Below, in pieces: positions 1 through 7,854 of a DNA stretch of 18,649 nt (position 1 is its first letter; every line of letters starts with the position of its first letter). This DNA is from an uncultured Barnesiella sp. (GTDB lineage: Bacteria > Bacteroidota > Bacteroidia > Bacteroidales > Barnesiellaceae_A). The stretch is from contig CAJGDT010000010.1 in assembly GCA_904502265.1 (NCBI GenBank), forward strand, positions 1 through 18,649. Reading direction: 5' to 3'. Both the position numbers and the translations under genes were made by a program. The notes under the pieces are model-generated. The model was not told the DNA's origin. It did not search any database and saw nothing but the letters and a program-made list of their open reading frames with translations.

Positions 1-2
1 AC

Positions 3-770
3 AAAGAATCGGAAGAAGTAGAAGTACCTTGTATATACGAAAACGCCAAAGACTTCAGTGAAGGTCTTGCCCGCGTTAAGAAAGACGGACTATATGGATA
101 TATCGATACTACCGGCAGTCTTGTCATACCCTGCAAATTCAAGAATTCGCTCCGCTTTATAGGCGGAATGGCAGCTGTAATGGTCGACGCCACTTGGGGC
201 TTTATCAATCGAGCCGGCAAGATGGTTGTAAAGCCTATATACAGTCGCATACTATCTTTCTCGGAAGGATTGGCTCCTGTAAAGAAAAAGAAAAAATGGG
301 GCTACATACGTCCCGACGGAACAACAGCCATCCCCTTCAAATATGACATTGCCGACCCCTTCTGCGATGGCATGGCACGCGTTAAGTTGGGTAATAAAAG
401 TGGATTTATACTCCCCGACGGTAGCGAGGCTGTACCCTTCAAGTATGACAAGATAACCGACTTTATCAGCGGATATGCCATTGTAGAGATAGACGGCAAG
501 CAAGGTCTCATCAACCGCAAGGGCAAAGAGATATACGCCTGCCAAAGTTCCTACATAGACCTCCCCTTCCGCGATGGTGTAACCATCATCAAGCAAGATG
601 GTAAGTATGGCTATATCGATGACAAAGGACGCACCGTACTTCCTTGTCAATACGACAGCGCTGGATACTTTATCAATGGTCGTGCCGAGGTCGTTATAGG
701 CGAAGAACGTATGTACATCGACCTACAAGGCAATATATTAGAGGAAAAACAGACACCTCCCACAACCTAA
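3..770 (+). CDS. WG-repeat protein, C-terminal part (5' end outside window)
   Basis: The frame is open from the left edge (first full codon at 3), so the internal Met codon at 168 is not the real start; 255 residues are visible. The protein is made almost entirely of WG repeats of about 34 residues, each with an aromatic-Gly-hydrophobic-Ile start, a turn of the form D/N-x-x-G, then a VIP or IPFKYD-like strand and a G-x-A-x-V strand. I count six full units (beginning YGYIDTTG, WGFINRAG, WGYIRPDG, SGFILPDG, QGLINRKG, YGYIDDKG) plus partial units at both ends. Two units are similar at DNA level too (332-348 and 434-450, offset 102 bases). WG repeats are thought to form beta-rich scaffolds, but no enzymatic role is known, and none is claimed here. 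Whether the missing N-terminus carries a signal peptide or another domain cannot be seen. A terminator hairpin follows 30 bases after the stop. Confidence 0.9.
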   Translation, partial: KESEEVEVPCIYENAKDFSEGLARVKKDGLYGYIDTTGSLVIPCKFKNSLRFIGGMAAVMVDATWGFINRAGKMVVKPIYSRILSFSEGLAPVKKKKKWGYIRPDGTTAIPFKYDIADPFCDGMARVKLGNKSGFILPDGSEAVPFKYDKITDFISGYAIVEIDGKQGLINRKGKEIYACQSSYIDLPFRDGVTIIKQDGKYGYIDDKGRTVLPCQYDSAGYFINGRAEVVIGEERMYIDLQGNILEEKQTPPTT

Positions 771-799
771 TCAACAACGACACAATACACTTTACCATA

Positions 800-829
800 G
801 CGAGGCTACCCACAATAGGATAGTCTCGC
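800..829 (+). terminator. Hairpin terminator after the WG-repeat gene
   Basis: Inverted repeat GCGAGGCTA (800-808) with TAGTCTCGC (821-829), nine pairs with one G-T pair; CC (809-810) and GG (818-819) can extend the stem past a bulged A. It is followed by AT-rich sequence, not by a clean run of T, so it is weaker than the other terminators here. Its arms resemble those of the hairpins at 2445-2480 and 9487-9522. Confidence 0.6.
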
Positions 830-901
830 ATATTGTATATTATATAATGTGACAATATGAATATTTTTCGTCTATTTATACCAAATTAAATATCCATAAA
901 A

Positions 902-933
902 TTTGTTTTATTCGCACATTGAGTGTAACTTTG
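902..933 (+). promoter_or_regulatory. Bacteroidetes-type promoter for aspA
   Basis: TTTG at 902-905 and TAACTTTG at 926-933 fit the -33 (TTTG) and -7 (TAnnTTTG) elements used by the Bacteroidetes primary sigma factor, with 20 bases between them. This predicts a transcript start near 940 and a leader of about 60 bases before the aspA start codon. It is the best complete promoter match in the window. Confidence 0.8.
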
Positions 934-999
934 CACAGCAAAGTGCCACAGAGGGCATTATAACTCAAACGTAAATAATTAACCTTAAATAAATCAGAC

Positions 1000-2424
1000 A
1001 TGAAAGAGACTGAATTTCGCATTGAGAGCGACTTGCTCGGTGCACGTGAAATTCCCGCAGATGCTTTGTACGGTGTACAAACTCTTCGTGGTATCGAAAA
1101 CTTCCCCATCAGTAAGTTCCACTTGAACGAGTATCCCAAATTCATCAACGGTCTTGCCATTACAAAGATGGCTGCTGCTAAGGCCAACCACGAACTTGGT
1201 TTGCTTACCGACGAGCAAGCAAAAGCTATTATCGCAGCATGCCAAGAGATACTCGATGGTCAACACCACGACCAATTCCCCATCGATATGATTCAAGGTG
1301 GTGCCGGTACAACAACCAACATGAATGCTAACGAGGTAATTGCCAACCGCGCCCTCGACCTCATGGGTCACAAACGTGGTGAGTTCCAATACTGCTCGCC
1401 CAACGACCATGTAAACTGTGCACAATCAACCAACGACGCATATCCTACTGCTATCCACGTAGGTCTCTACTACTCACACCAAGAGTTCATGCCCCACTTG
1501 CAACGTCTTATCGACGCCCTCAACAAGAAGGGTGACGAAATGGCTCACGTAATCAAGATGGGTCGTACTCAATTGCAAGACGCAGTACCCATGACATTGG
1601 GTCAAACATTCCACGGCTTTGCCAGCATCCTTACTGACGAGATTGCACACCTCAACCACGCTGCTGAGGACTTCCTCACTATCAACATGGGTGCTACTGC
1701 TATCGGTACAGGTATTTGCGCCGAGCCCGGATATGCCGAGAAGTGCGTAAAAGCTATGTGCGACATCACAGGTCTTCCCTTCAAGAACTCAGGCGACCTC
1801 GTAGGTGCTACATCTGATACATCTTGCATGGTAGGTTATGCTGCTGCATTGAAACGCCTTGCCGTGAAAGTAAACAAAATCTGTAACGACCTTCGCCTCT
1901 TGGCTTGCGGTCCTCGTTGCGGCCTTGGCGAGTTCAACTTGCCTCCCATGCAACCCGGTTCGTCTATCATGCCCGGTAAGGTAAATCCCGTTATCCCCGA
2001 GGTAATGAGCCAAATTTGCTACAAAGTTATGGGTAACGAATTGTGCGTAACTATGGCCGGTGATGCAGCTCAAATGGAGTTGAACGCAATGGAGCCCGTA
2101 ATGGCACAATGCTGCTTCGAGTCAATCGACTTGATGCGTAACGGTTTCGACACTCTCGTATCTCGTTGTATCGAAGGTATCACTCCCAACGAAGAGCGTT
2201 GCCGCACAATGGTACACAACAGCATCGGTATCGTTACTGCCCTCAACCCCGTTATCGGCTACAAGAACTCTACTAAGATTGCTAAAGAGGCTCTCGAAAC
2301 AGGCCGTAGCGTATATGACCTCGTACTCGAGCACGACATCATCACTAAGGAAGAGCTCGATACTATCCTCAGCCCCGAAAACATGTTGCACCCCGTGAAG
2401 TTTGACATCAAACCCAAACACTAA
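1000..2424 (+). CDS. aspA: Aspartate ammonia-lyase (aspartase)
   Basis: Converts L-aspartate to fumarate and ammonia in the cytoplasm; in gut Bacteroidetes this can feed fumarate respiration and succinate formation. The 474 residues match the family length (about 470-480). It belongs to the aspartase/fumarase superfamily: TTNMNANEV near residue 105, the STND substrate-binding segment at 143-146, and the signature GSSIMPGKVNP at 320-330 on the flexible catalytic loop, whose second Ser is the general base in this family. The N-terminal stretch (DLLGAREIPADALYGVQT) is typical of aspartase rather than class II fumarase. The start follows an AT-rich leader without a clear Shine-Dalgarno, as usual in this phylum. 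Codon choice looks strongly biased (Pro nearly always CCC, Arg mostly CGT), suggesting high expression. It has its own promoter (902-933) and terminator (2445-2480), so it is probably transcribed alone; no aspartate transporter or asparaginase gene is adjacent. Confidence 0.97.
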   Translation: MKETEFRIESDLLGAREIPADALYGVQTLRGIENFPISKFHLNEYPKFINGLAITKMAAAKANHELGLLTDEQAKAIIAACQEILDGQHHDQFPIDMIQGGAGTTTNMNANEVIANRALDLMGHKRGEFQYCSPNDHVNCAQSTNDAYPTAIHVGLYYSHQEFMPHLQRLIDALNKKGDEMAHVIKMGRTQLQDAVPMTLGQTFHGFASILTDEIAHLNHAAEDFLTINMGATAIGTGICAEPGYAEKCVKAMCDITGLPFKNSGDLVGATSDTSCMVGYAAALKRLAVKVNKICNDLRLLACGPRCGLGEFNLPPMQPGSSIMPGKVNPVIPEVMSQICYKVMGNELCVTMAGDAAQMELNAMEPVMAQCCFESIDLMRNGFDTLVSRCIEGITPNEERCRTMVHNSIGIVTALNPVIGYKNSTKIAKEALETGRSVYDLVLEHDIITKEELDTILSPENMLHPVKFDIKPKH

Positions 2425-2444
2425 TTCACAGCAACCCTACATAC

Positions 2445-2484
2445 AACAACGCGACTACCCGATTGGGTAGTCGCGTTGTTCTTT
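2445..2484 (+). terminator. Strong intrinsic terminator after aspA
   Basis: A perfect 16-base-pair stem: AACAACGCGACTACCC (2445-2460), loop GATT, and its exact reverse complement at 2465-2480, followed by CTTTTAT. It lies 21 bases after the aspA stop. Read on the other strand it also ends the small minus-strand gene, but without a clear T run, so its effect in that direction is uncertain. Confidence 0.9.
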
Positions 2485-2530
2485 TATAGCTACGCCTCAC
2501 ACTTACATCGAGGTTCGGCAACAATATAGC

Positions 2531-2821
2531 TTATCGTCTATGCTTCTTATCAGCAAGGGCTTGCATGAGCGAATAGACAAAGAAATAGAGCGAAGCCCAT
2601 ATAAAAAGGAGCAAACATGCCGACAGCACATAAGCCATCCACGGAGCCACACCCATGCCTATACTAAAGTACTTCATGACAGTTGTGTAAGTAAGCCACG
2701 GACTAATAAAAGCCTTGGCAAAAACCACCTTACCCAGCAGAGCTGTTGTGTTAAAGAAATAGCACACAACCCAGAAGAGCATAAAAGATATAACAAACGA
2801 AATAAGATGTTGGCGTTTCAT
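2531..2821 (-). CDS. Small two-helix membrane protein, unknown function
   Basis: A 96-residue protein starting MKRQHLIS, read on the minus strand. I do not recognise the family. It has two predicted membrane segments, roughly residues 5-24 (ISFVISFMLFWVVCYFF region) and 58-87 (aromatic- and Leu-rich, AYVLSACLLLFIWASLYFF), joined by a loop with a conserved-looking PW motif, and ends in a basic tail (KKHRR), which suggests that the C-terminus is cytoplasmic. The frame is open further upstream to an ATG at 2878, but a -7 box on the minus strand at 2876-2883 would place transcription start downstream of that ATG, so the ATG at 2821 is preferred. It is divergent from nadE and convergent with aspA. 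The hydrophobic pattern supports this strand over the competing plus-strand frame. It may be a real but poorly conserved gene; function not assigned. Confidence 0.62.
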   Translation of the reverse strand: MKRQHLISFVISFMLFWVVCYFFNTTALLGKVVFAKAFISPWLTYTTVMKYFSIGMGVAPWMAYVLSACLLLFIWASLYFFVYSLMQALADKKHRR

Positions 2822-2875
2822 ATTGTATAAGTGTATAGATAAAAATGTATATAAATTCACGTTAATTAACCGATG

Positions 2876-2883
2876 CAAATATA
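2876..2883 (-). promoter_or_regulatory. -7 box for the small membrane protein gene (minus strand)
   Basis: Read on the minus strand, this is TATATTTG, a full match to TAnnTTTG. No convincing TTTG lies at the expected -33 distance. Predicted transcript start is near 2870, giving a leader of about 50 bases to the ATG at 2821. Confidence 0.5.
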
Positions 2884-2922
2884 ATATTTCCGTTTTAAAT
2901 AAAATTTATAGCGCATTTTTTT

Positions 2923-2930
2923 TATCTTTG
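2923..2930 (+). promoter_or_regulatory. -7 box for nadE
   Basis: TATCTTTG fits TAnnTTTG. The -33 element is poor: only T-rich sequence is found upstream at the right distance. Predicted start is near 2937, leaving a leader of about 20 bases. It lies 39 bases from the divergent minus-strand -7 box. Confidence 0.6.
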
Positions 2931-2959
2931 CACGATAATGTATTAACACACTTTATACA

Positions 2960-4891
2960 ATGAAGTACGGATTTATCAAAGTAGCTGCTGCCATCCCGCC
3001 TGTAACTGTTGCCGATTGCCGTCGCAACGCTGAAGGGATGATAGACTTGGCCCGTCAGGCTGCTGCACAAGATGTTGAATGGCTCGTATTTCCCGAGTTG
3101 TGCATCACTGCATACACTTGTGGCGATTTGTTCAGCCAACGCCTACTCCTTGACGAAGCCGAAAAAGCACTTGGACTGTTTATTGAAGAGACCAAAGAGC
3201 TGGATATGGTGAGCGTGATAGGTGCTCCTGTACGATGCGATAACCAGCTTTTCAATTGTGCCATTGTAGTATCGCACGGCACAATACACGGTGTAGTACC
3301 CAAAAGTTATCTACCCGGATATAAAGAATTTAACGAAGAACGTTGGTTTGCAACAGCCGACGATGCCTATAGTAACAGTGTGACATTGTGTGGTCAAACA
3401 GCACCCCTCGACGCCCGTCAACTCTTTGCCATTGGCGATGCCAAGTTTGCCATAGAGATATGCGAGGACGTGTGGACACCCGTACCTCCCAGCTGTCACC
3501 ACGCACAAAATGGTGCCAACATCTTGGTAAACCTCTCGGCAAGTAACGAGCAAATAGGTAAAAACAAATACTTGCGCTCGCTTATCTCGCAACAAAGTGC
3601 CCGTTGCATGAGTGGCTATATATATGCCTCATCGGGCTTTGGTGAATCTACCGCCGACCTCGTATTTGCCGGTAACGCATTGGTATATGAGAGCGGAACA
3701 CTCTTGGCCACTGCCGATCGCTTCTGCATCAATCCTCAGTTGGCTATCAGCGAGATAGACGTTAATCGCCTCAACAATGAGCGTCAGGCCACTACCAGCT
3801 TTATGGGTGGCGCTGCAACATTGCGCAAGATACAACCCTACCGCGAGACCGTAATAAACGGCATTCGCAAAGAGTCTATCACCCTTACTCGCAAGATAGA
3901 ACAATCGCCCTTCGTTCCTCGCTGTGCTGAGGCTTGCAACGAAGTGTGCCAAGAGGCATTCAACATACAGGTATCGGCATTGCTCAAGCGCATATTGCAC
4001 ACCGGCACCAAGACTCTTGTATTGGGCGTGTCGGGTGGTCTTGACTCAACACTTGCCCTCTTGGTATGTGCCGAGGCATTGCGTCGATTGGGTCGTCCTA
4101 TGACCGATATAGTAGGTATCACCATGCCCGGATTTGGCACAAGTGGTCGCACCTACGAGAATGCTTTGACATTGATGAAAGAGATGGGTATCACCATGCG
4201 CGAGATATCGATTGTACCGGCTGTTAAGCAACACTTTATCGATATTGCACACGACATCAATGTACACGATGTTACATACGAAAATTCACAAGCACGCGAG
4301 CGCACACAGATACTCATGGATGTTGCCAACCAAACACAAGGCATCGTGATAGGTACAGGCGACCTATCGGAACTTGCACTTGGATGGGCTACTTACAATG
4401 GCGACCACATGTCGATGTATGGTGTTTCGGCCGGTGTGCCCAAGACACTTGTGCGCGCATTGGTTGAGTGGGTAGCGCGCAACCACGACAACGAGAAGAT
4501 AAGTAACTCACTCCTTGACGTAGTGGCTACTCCCATCAGCCCCGAGTTGACACCCGCCGACGATAGTGGCAATATCCAACAAAAGACCGAAGACCTTGTA
4601 GGTCCCTACGAGCTACACGACTTCTTTATTTACTATACCTTGCAACACGGATTCAGCCCATCGAAGGTATATTTCCTTGCTCGCCATGCCTTCCGTGGCA
4701 CATATAGCGACGAGGTTATCAAGCATTGGTTGCGCAACTTCTACCGTCGTTTCTTCAGCAGTCAATTTAAGCGTAGCTGTCTGCCCGATGGTCCCAAAGT
4801 GTGCTCAGTGAGCCTATCGCCTCGCGGTAGCTGGCGTATGCCCAGCGATGCTTCATCGGCAATATGGCTGGCCGAATGCGACACTTTGTAA
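2960..4891 (+). CDS. nadE: NAD+ synthetase, glutamine-hydrolysing
   Basis: Carries out the last step of NAD+ synthesis: deamido-NAD+ is amidated using ATP and ammonia released from glutamine. The 643-residue, two-domain form is expected for Bacteroidetes. The N-terminal glutaminase of the nitrilase (CN-hydrolase) family shows the Glu-Lys-Cys triad: E46 in FPEL, K115 in VPKSYLPGYKEF and C168 in EICEDVW. Ammonia would pass to the C-terminal synthetase domain, whose ATP-pyrophosphatase loop SGGLDST is at residues 358-364; the later GTGDLSELALGW segment is also typical of NAD synthetases. The start at 2960 is supported by the -7 box at 2923-2930 and by the N-terminus KYGFIKVAAAIP, which begins directly with the first strand of the nitrilase fold. 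The next gene, the M16 peptidase, starts 58 bases after the stop with no terminator visible between, so cotranscription is likely. Confidence 0.97.
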   Translation: MKYGFIKVAAAIPPVTVADCRRNAEGMIDLARQAAAQDVEWLVFPELCITAYTCGDLFSQRLLLDEAEKALGLFIEETKELDMVSVIGAPVRCDNQLFNCAIVVSHGTIHGVVPKSYLPGYKEFNEERWFATADDAYSNSVTLCGQTAPLDARQLFAIGDAKFAIEICEDVWTPVPPSCHHAQNGANILVNLSASNEQIGKNKYLRSLISQQSARCMSGYIYASSGFGESTADLVFAGNALVYESGTLLATADRFCINPQLAISEIDVNRLNNERQATTSFMGGAATLRKIQPYRETVINGIRKESITLTRKIEQSPFVPRCAEACNEVCQEAFNIQVSALLKRILHTGTKTLVLGVSGGLDSTLALLVCAEALRRLGRPMTDIVGITMPGFGTSGRTYENALTLMKEMGITMREISIVPAVKQHFIDIAHDINVHDVTYENSQARERTQILMDVANQTQGIVIGTGDLSELALGWATYNGDHMSMYGVSAGVPKTLVRALVEWVARNHDNEKISNSLLDVVATPISPELTPADDSGNIQQKTEDLVGPYELHDFFIYYTLQHGFSPSKVYFLARHAFRGTYSDEVIKHWLRNFYRRFFSSQFKRSCLPDGPKVCSVSLSPRGSWRMPSDASSAIWLAECDTL

Positions 4892-4949
4892 CGCAGTATA
4901 ACATTCAAAAAAAATGAAATAATTATTAACCTTATAAAAATAAAAGACA

Positions 4950-7772
4950 ATGAACGTAAAAGCTTTTAAGACACTTCTTGTAGCTGCTATTATTGCATTT
5001 GTAATGCCCGCAGTTGCACAAGAAAATCCGATGGCACAACCTCTGCCCATCGATGCAGAAGTACGTTATGGAGTTCTTGACAATGGACTCACATACTACA
5101 TTCGTCACAATGAGACACCCAAGAACCGTGCCGAGTTCCACATTGCTCAAAAGGTAGGTTCGGTACTCGAAGAAGAGAACCAACGCGGTCTTGCCCACTT
5201 CCTTGAGCACATGGCCTTCAACGGAACAGGCAACTTCCCCGGTAAAAACATGCTCAACTACTTGGAGCAAAACGGTATCAAATTTGGTGTCGACATCAAC
5301 GCATACACAGGTCTTGATGAGACAGTATATCGTGTATCGAACGTTCCTACAACCAACGCCGGCTTGATGGACTCTTGCTTGCTCGTGCTTCACGACTGGG
5401 CATGCGACATCCTCTTGCAAGAGGCTGAGATTGACAGCGAGCGTGGTGTAATCCACGAAGAGTGGCGTACACGCAACGATGCTCAATGGCGTATCATGGA
5501 GAAGATTATCCCCGTTATGTTCGAAGGCAGCCAATATGCCAACCGCTTGCCTATCGGTACAATGGAGGTAGTAATGAACTTCCCCTACCAAGACTTGCGC
5601 GACTACTACAACAAGTGGTATCGTCCCGACAACCAAGCTATCATTGTAGTTGGTGATTTCGACGTTAACGCAATGGAAGCTCGCGTAAGAGAGCTCTTCA
5701 GCCACATTGAAATGCCTGCAAATGCTGCAGAGCGCATCTATCACGAAGTCCCCAACAACGCTGAGCCTATCTATGTTGTAGGTAGCGACGTTGAAGCTAC
5801 ATCAACCGATGTTGATATCTACTTCAAGCACGATCCTCTTCCCCGCGAATATCGTGGCACAATGATTGGTGTAGTACAAGAGTACATCGCCAGCATGGCT
5901 TCACTTATGCTCCGCAACCGTTTCGCAGAAATAAGCAACATGCCCAACGCACCCTTCAACAGCGCAAGCTGCTACGATAGCAAGTTCTTCGGTCTTGCCT
6001 CTACTAAGGATGCCTTCACATTGTCGGCTAACGTAAAAGAGGGTAAAGTAATCGAAGGTCTCCAAGGCGTAGTACGTGAGGCTGAGCGTGCAGCTCGTTA
6101 TGGTTTCACTGCATCGGAGTACGACCGTGCTAAGGCCGACTACATCTCTTACTACGAGAGCCTCTACAACGAGCGCAACAACCGTCGTAGCATGCAATAT
6201 GCCAACGAGTATATCCGTCACTATATCGACGGTGGTTACATACCCGGTATCGAATTGGAATTCCAACTCATCCAAGGCTTGGCTCCCCAAATCCCCGTTG
6301 AGGCTATCAACCAATACATGGCTGAGGCTATCACCGACGAGAACATCGTTATCTGTGTTACAGGTCCCGAGAAAGAGGGCGTAACATATCCTACTGCACA
6401 AGAGGCTGTAGTTGCTATCAAGGCTGTACAAGCTGAAGAAATCACAGCTTATGTAGACGAGGTATCTAACGAGCCCCTTATCTCTAAAGAACTTACTCCC
6501 GGTCGCGTTATCGCTGAGTTGGACGGTACATTCCCCGGTACTACCGAGTGGATTCTCTCTAACGGTGTTAAGGTTGTGTTGAAACAAACCAACTTCAAAG
6601 ATGATGAAATTATCATGAGCGCTACCAGCTATGGTGGTAAGAGCAAATACACTGCCGAGGATGCTGCTACATTGAAGGTATTCTCACACCTCCACAGTGT
6701 AGGTGGTCTTGGCAACTTCTCAGCAACCAACTTGCGTAAAGCACTCGCCGGTAAAAATGCCAACGTAGGCTTGGGCTTGGGCACATATAGCGAGCAAGTA
6801 TATGGTAACTGCGCAGTAAAAGACCTCGAAACTATGTTGCAACTTGTTTACCTCACATTCACCGACATCCGTAAAGATGAAGAGGTATACAACGTGAACA
6901 AAGAGCAATACATGAGCATGTATGCTAACAACGCTTCTAACCCCCAATTCATCTACAGCGACTCATTGCGTAACACTATGTACGCACACGATCCTATGAT
7001 GAGCATGGTAAAAGCAGAGGACTTCGAGAACGCCAACTACGACCGCATGCTTGCTATTGCAAAAGAGCGTACTGCCAACGCAGCTGACTTTACATTCAAC
7101 TTTGTAGGTTCATTCGACCTCGAAGTATTGCGTCCTCTCGTTGAGAAATACATTGCAACTCTTCCCTCATGCTTCTGCCGTGAGTCGGTTACTCCCGTTG
7201 AGCACTTTGCTAAGGGCGAGAACCTCAACCACTTCTCAATCCCCATGGAGAACCCCGCAGCAAGTGTATACGTTATCTACTCAGGTACAAGCGACTACAC
7301 TATGCGCAAAGGTATCATGATGGACATCTTCAGCCAAATCATGGACATCGTTTACACTGAGACTATCCGTGAGCAAGAAGGTGGTACATATGGTGTAGGT
7401 ACAAGCTCAGACATCAACCACATGAACAACGAGTGGATGTTCTTGTTCGGTTTCGACACTAACGTTGAGAAACAAGAGTACCTCAAGAACCGTGCTAAAG
7501 AGGAGTTGATGAAAGTTGTTGTAAATGGTGTTCGTGAAGAAGACTTCAACAAAGTTAAAGAGTACATGCTCAAACAATACGACAACAACCTACGCGAAAA
7601 TAGCTACTGGATGGGCGTACTTTCTAACCGCGTATTCAACAACAACACCGAAATCGGTTACAAACAAGCTCTTGAAAGCATTTCACCCAAAGAGTTGAAC
7701 CGCTTCCTCCGCAGCTTGTTCCTCGACAACGAAAACCTTGTTGAGGTGGTAATGTGTGGCGAAGCTAAATAA
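4950..7772 (+). CDS. Secreted M16 family zinc metallopeptidase (pitrilysin-like)
   Basis: A 940-residue protein with a type I signal peptide (about residues 1-23, ending AVA before QEN), so it should be periplasmic; there is no lipobox. The N-terminal M16 lobe has the inverted zinc motif H83-F-L-E86-H87, and the third zinc ligand is probably E164 in EIDSERG, 77 residues after the second His, as expected for the family. The C-terminal lobe (about 500-940) keeps the M16 fold but its matching region near 577-590 (HLHSVGGLGNFS) lacks HxxEH, the usual arrangement of one active and one inactive lobe forming a clam-shell around peptide substrates. The likely role is degradation of peptides in the periplasm; the substrate is not known. 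Codon use is strongly biased, like aspA, suggesting abundant protein. It follows nadE closely and is followed by a terminator at 7799-7830. Confidence 0.95.
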   Translation: MNVKAFKTLLVAAIIAFVMPAVAQENPMAQPLPIDAEVRYGVLDNGLTYYIRHNETPKNRAEFHIAQKVGSVLEEENQRGLAHFLEHMAFNGTGNFPGKNMLNYLEQNGIKFGVDINAYTGLDETVYRVSNVPTTNAGLMDSCLLVLHDWACDILLQEAEIDSERGVIHEEWRTRNDAQWRIMEKIIPVMFEGSQYANRLPIGTMEVVMNFPYQDLRDYYNKWYRPDNQAIIVVGDFDVNAMEARVRELFSHIEMPANAAERIYHEVPNNAEPIYVVGSDVEATSTDVDIYFKHDPLPREYRGTMIGVVQEYIASMASLMLRNRFAEISNMPNAPFNSASCYDSKFFGLASTKDAFTLSANVKEGKVIEGLQGVVREAERAARYGFTASEYDRAKADYISYYESLYNERNNRRSMQYANEYIRHYIDGGYIPGIELEFQLIQGLAPQIPVEAINQYMAEAITDENIVICVTGPEKEGVTYPTAQEAVVAIKAVQAEEITAYVDEVSNEPLISKELTPGRVIAELDGTFPGTTEWILSNGVKVVLKQTNFKDDEIIMSATSYGGKSKYTAEDAATLKVFSHLHSVGGLGNFSATNLRKALAGKNANVGLGLGTYSEQVYGNCAVKDLETMLQLVYLTFTDIRKDEEVYNVNKEQYMSMYANNASNPQFIYSDSLRNTMYAHDPMMSMVKAEDFENANYDRMLAIAKERTANAADFTFNFVGSFDLEVLRPLVEKYIATLPSCFCRESVTPVEHFAKGENLNHFSIPMENPAASVYVIYSGTSDYTMRKGIMMDIFSQIMDIVYTETIREQEGGTYGVGTSSDINHMNNEWMFLFGFDTNVEKQEYLKNRAKEELMKVVVNGVREEDFNKVKEYMLKQYDNNLRENSYWMGVLSNRVFNNNTEIGYKQALESISPKELNRFLRSLFLDNENLVEVVMCGEAK

Positions 7773-7798
7773 GCAACTATACATTATATAATAAATGA

Positions 7799-7830
7799 CG
7801 GGAGTGTGCACATTACACACTCCCGTTTTT
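7799..7830 (+). terminator. Intrinsic terminator between M16 peptidase and GH53 genes
   Basis: Stem CGGGAGTGTG (7799-7808) with CACACTCCCG (7816-7825), ten perfect pairs, a seven-base loop and a run of five T (7826-7830). It begins 27 bases after the peptidase stop and ends only 24 bases before the GH53 start codon, leaving little room for a separate promoter in between. Confidence 0.92.
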
Positions 7831-7854
7831 GCAAAATAATCAACACTTATTGTT

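Noticed and set aside
2540..2830. Plus-strand open frame of 96 codons opposite the small membrane protein
   Set aside because: Its protein is rich in His, Lys, Thr and Ser without a recognisable fold, there is no promoter or ribosome site, and the minus strand gives a coherent two-helix membrane protein with a -7 box.
2822..2878. Upstream extension of the small membrane protein to an ATG at 2878 (minus strand)
   Set aside because: The -7 box at 2876-2883 would put the transcript start inside this extension, so the shorter start at 2821 is preferred.
4932..5744. Antisense open frame of 270 codons inside the M16 peptidase gene
   Set aside because: It follows the codon pattern of the real gene on the other strand, has no family features, and the M16 protein is complete with its zinc site in this region.
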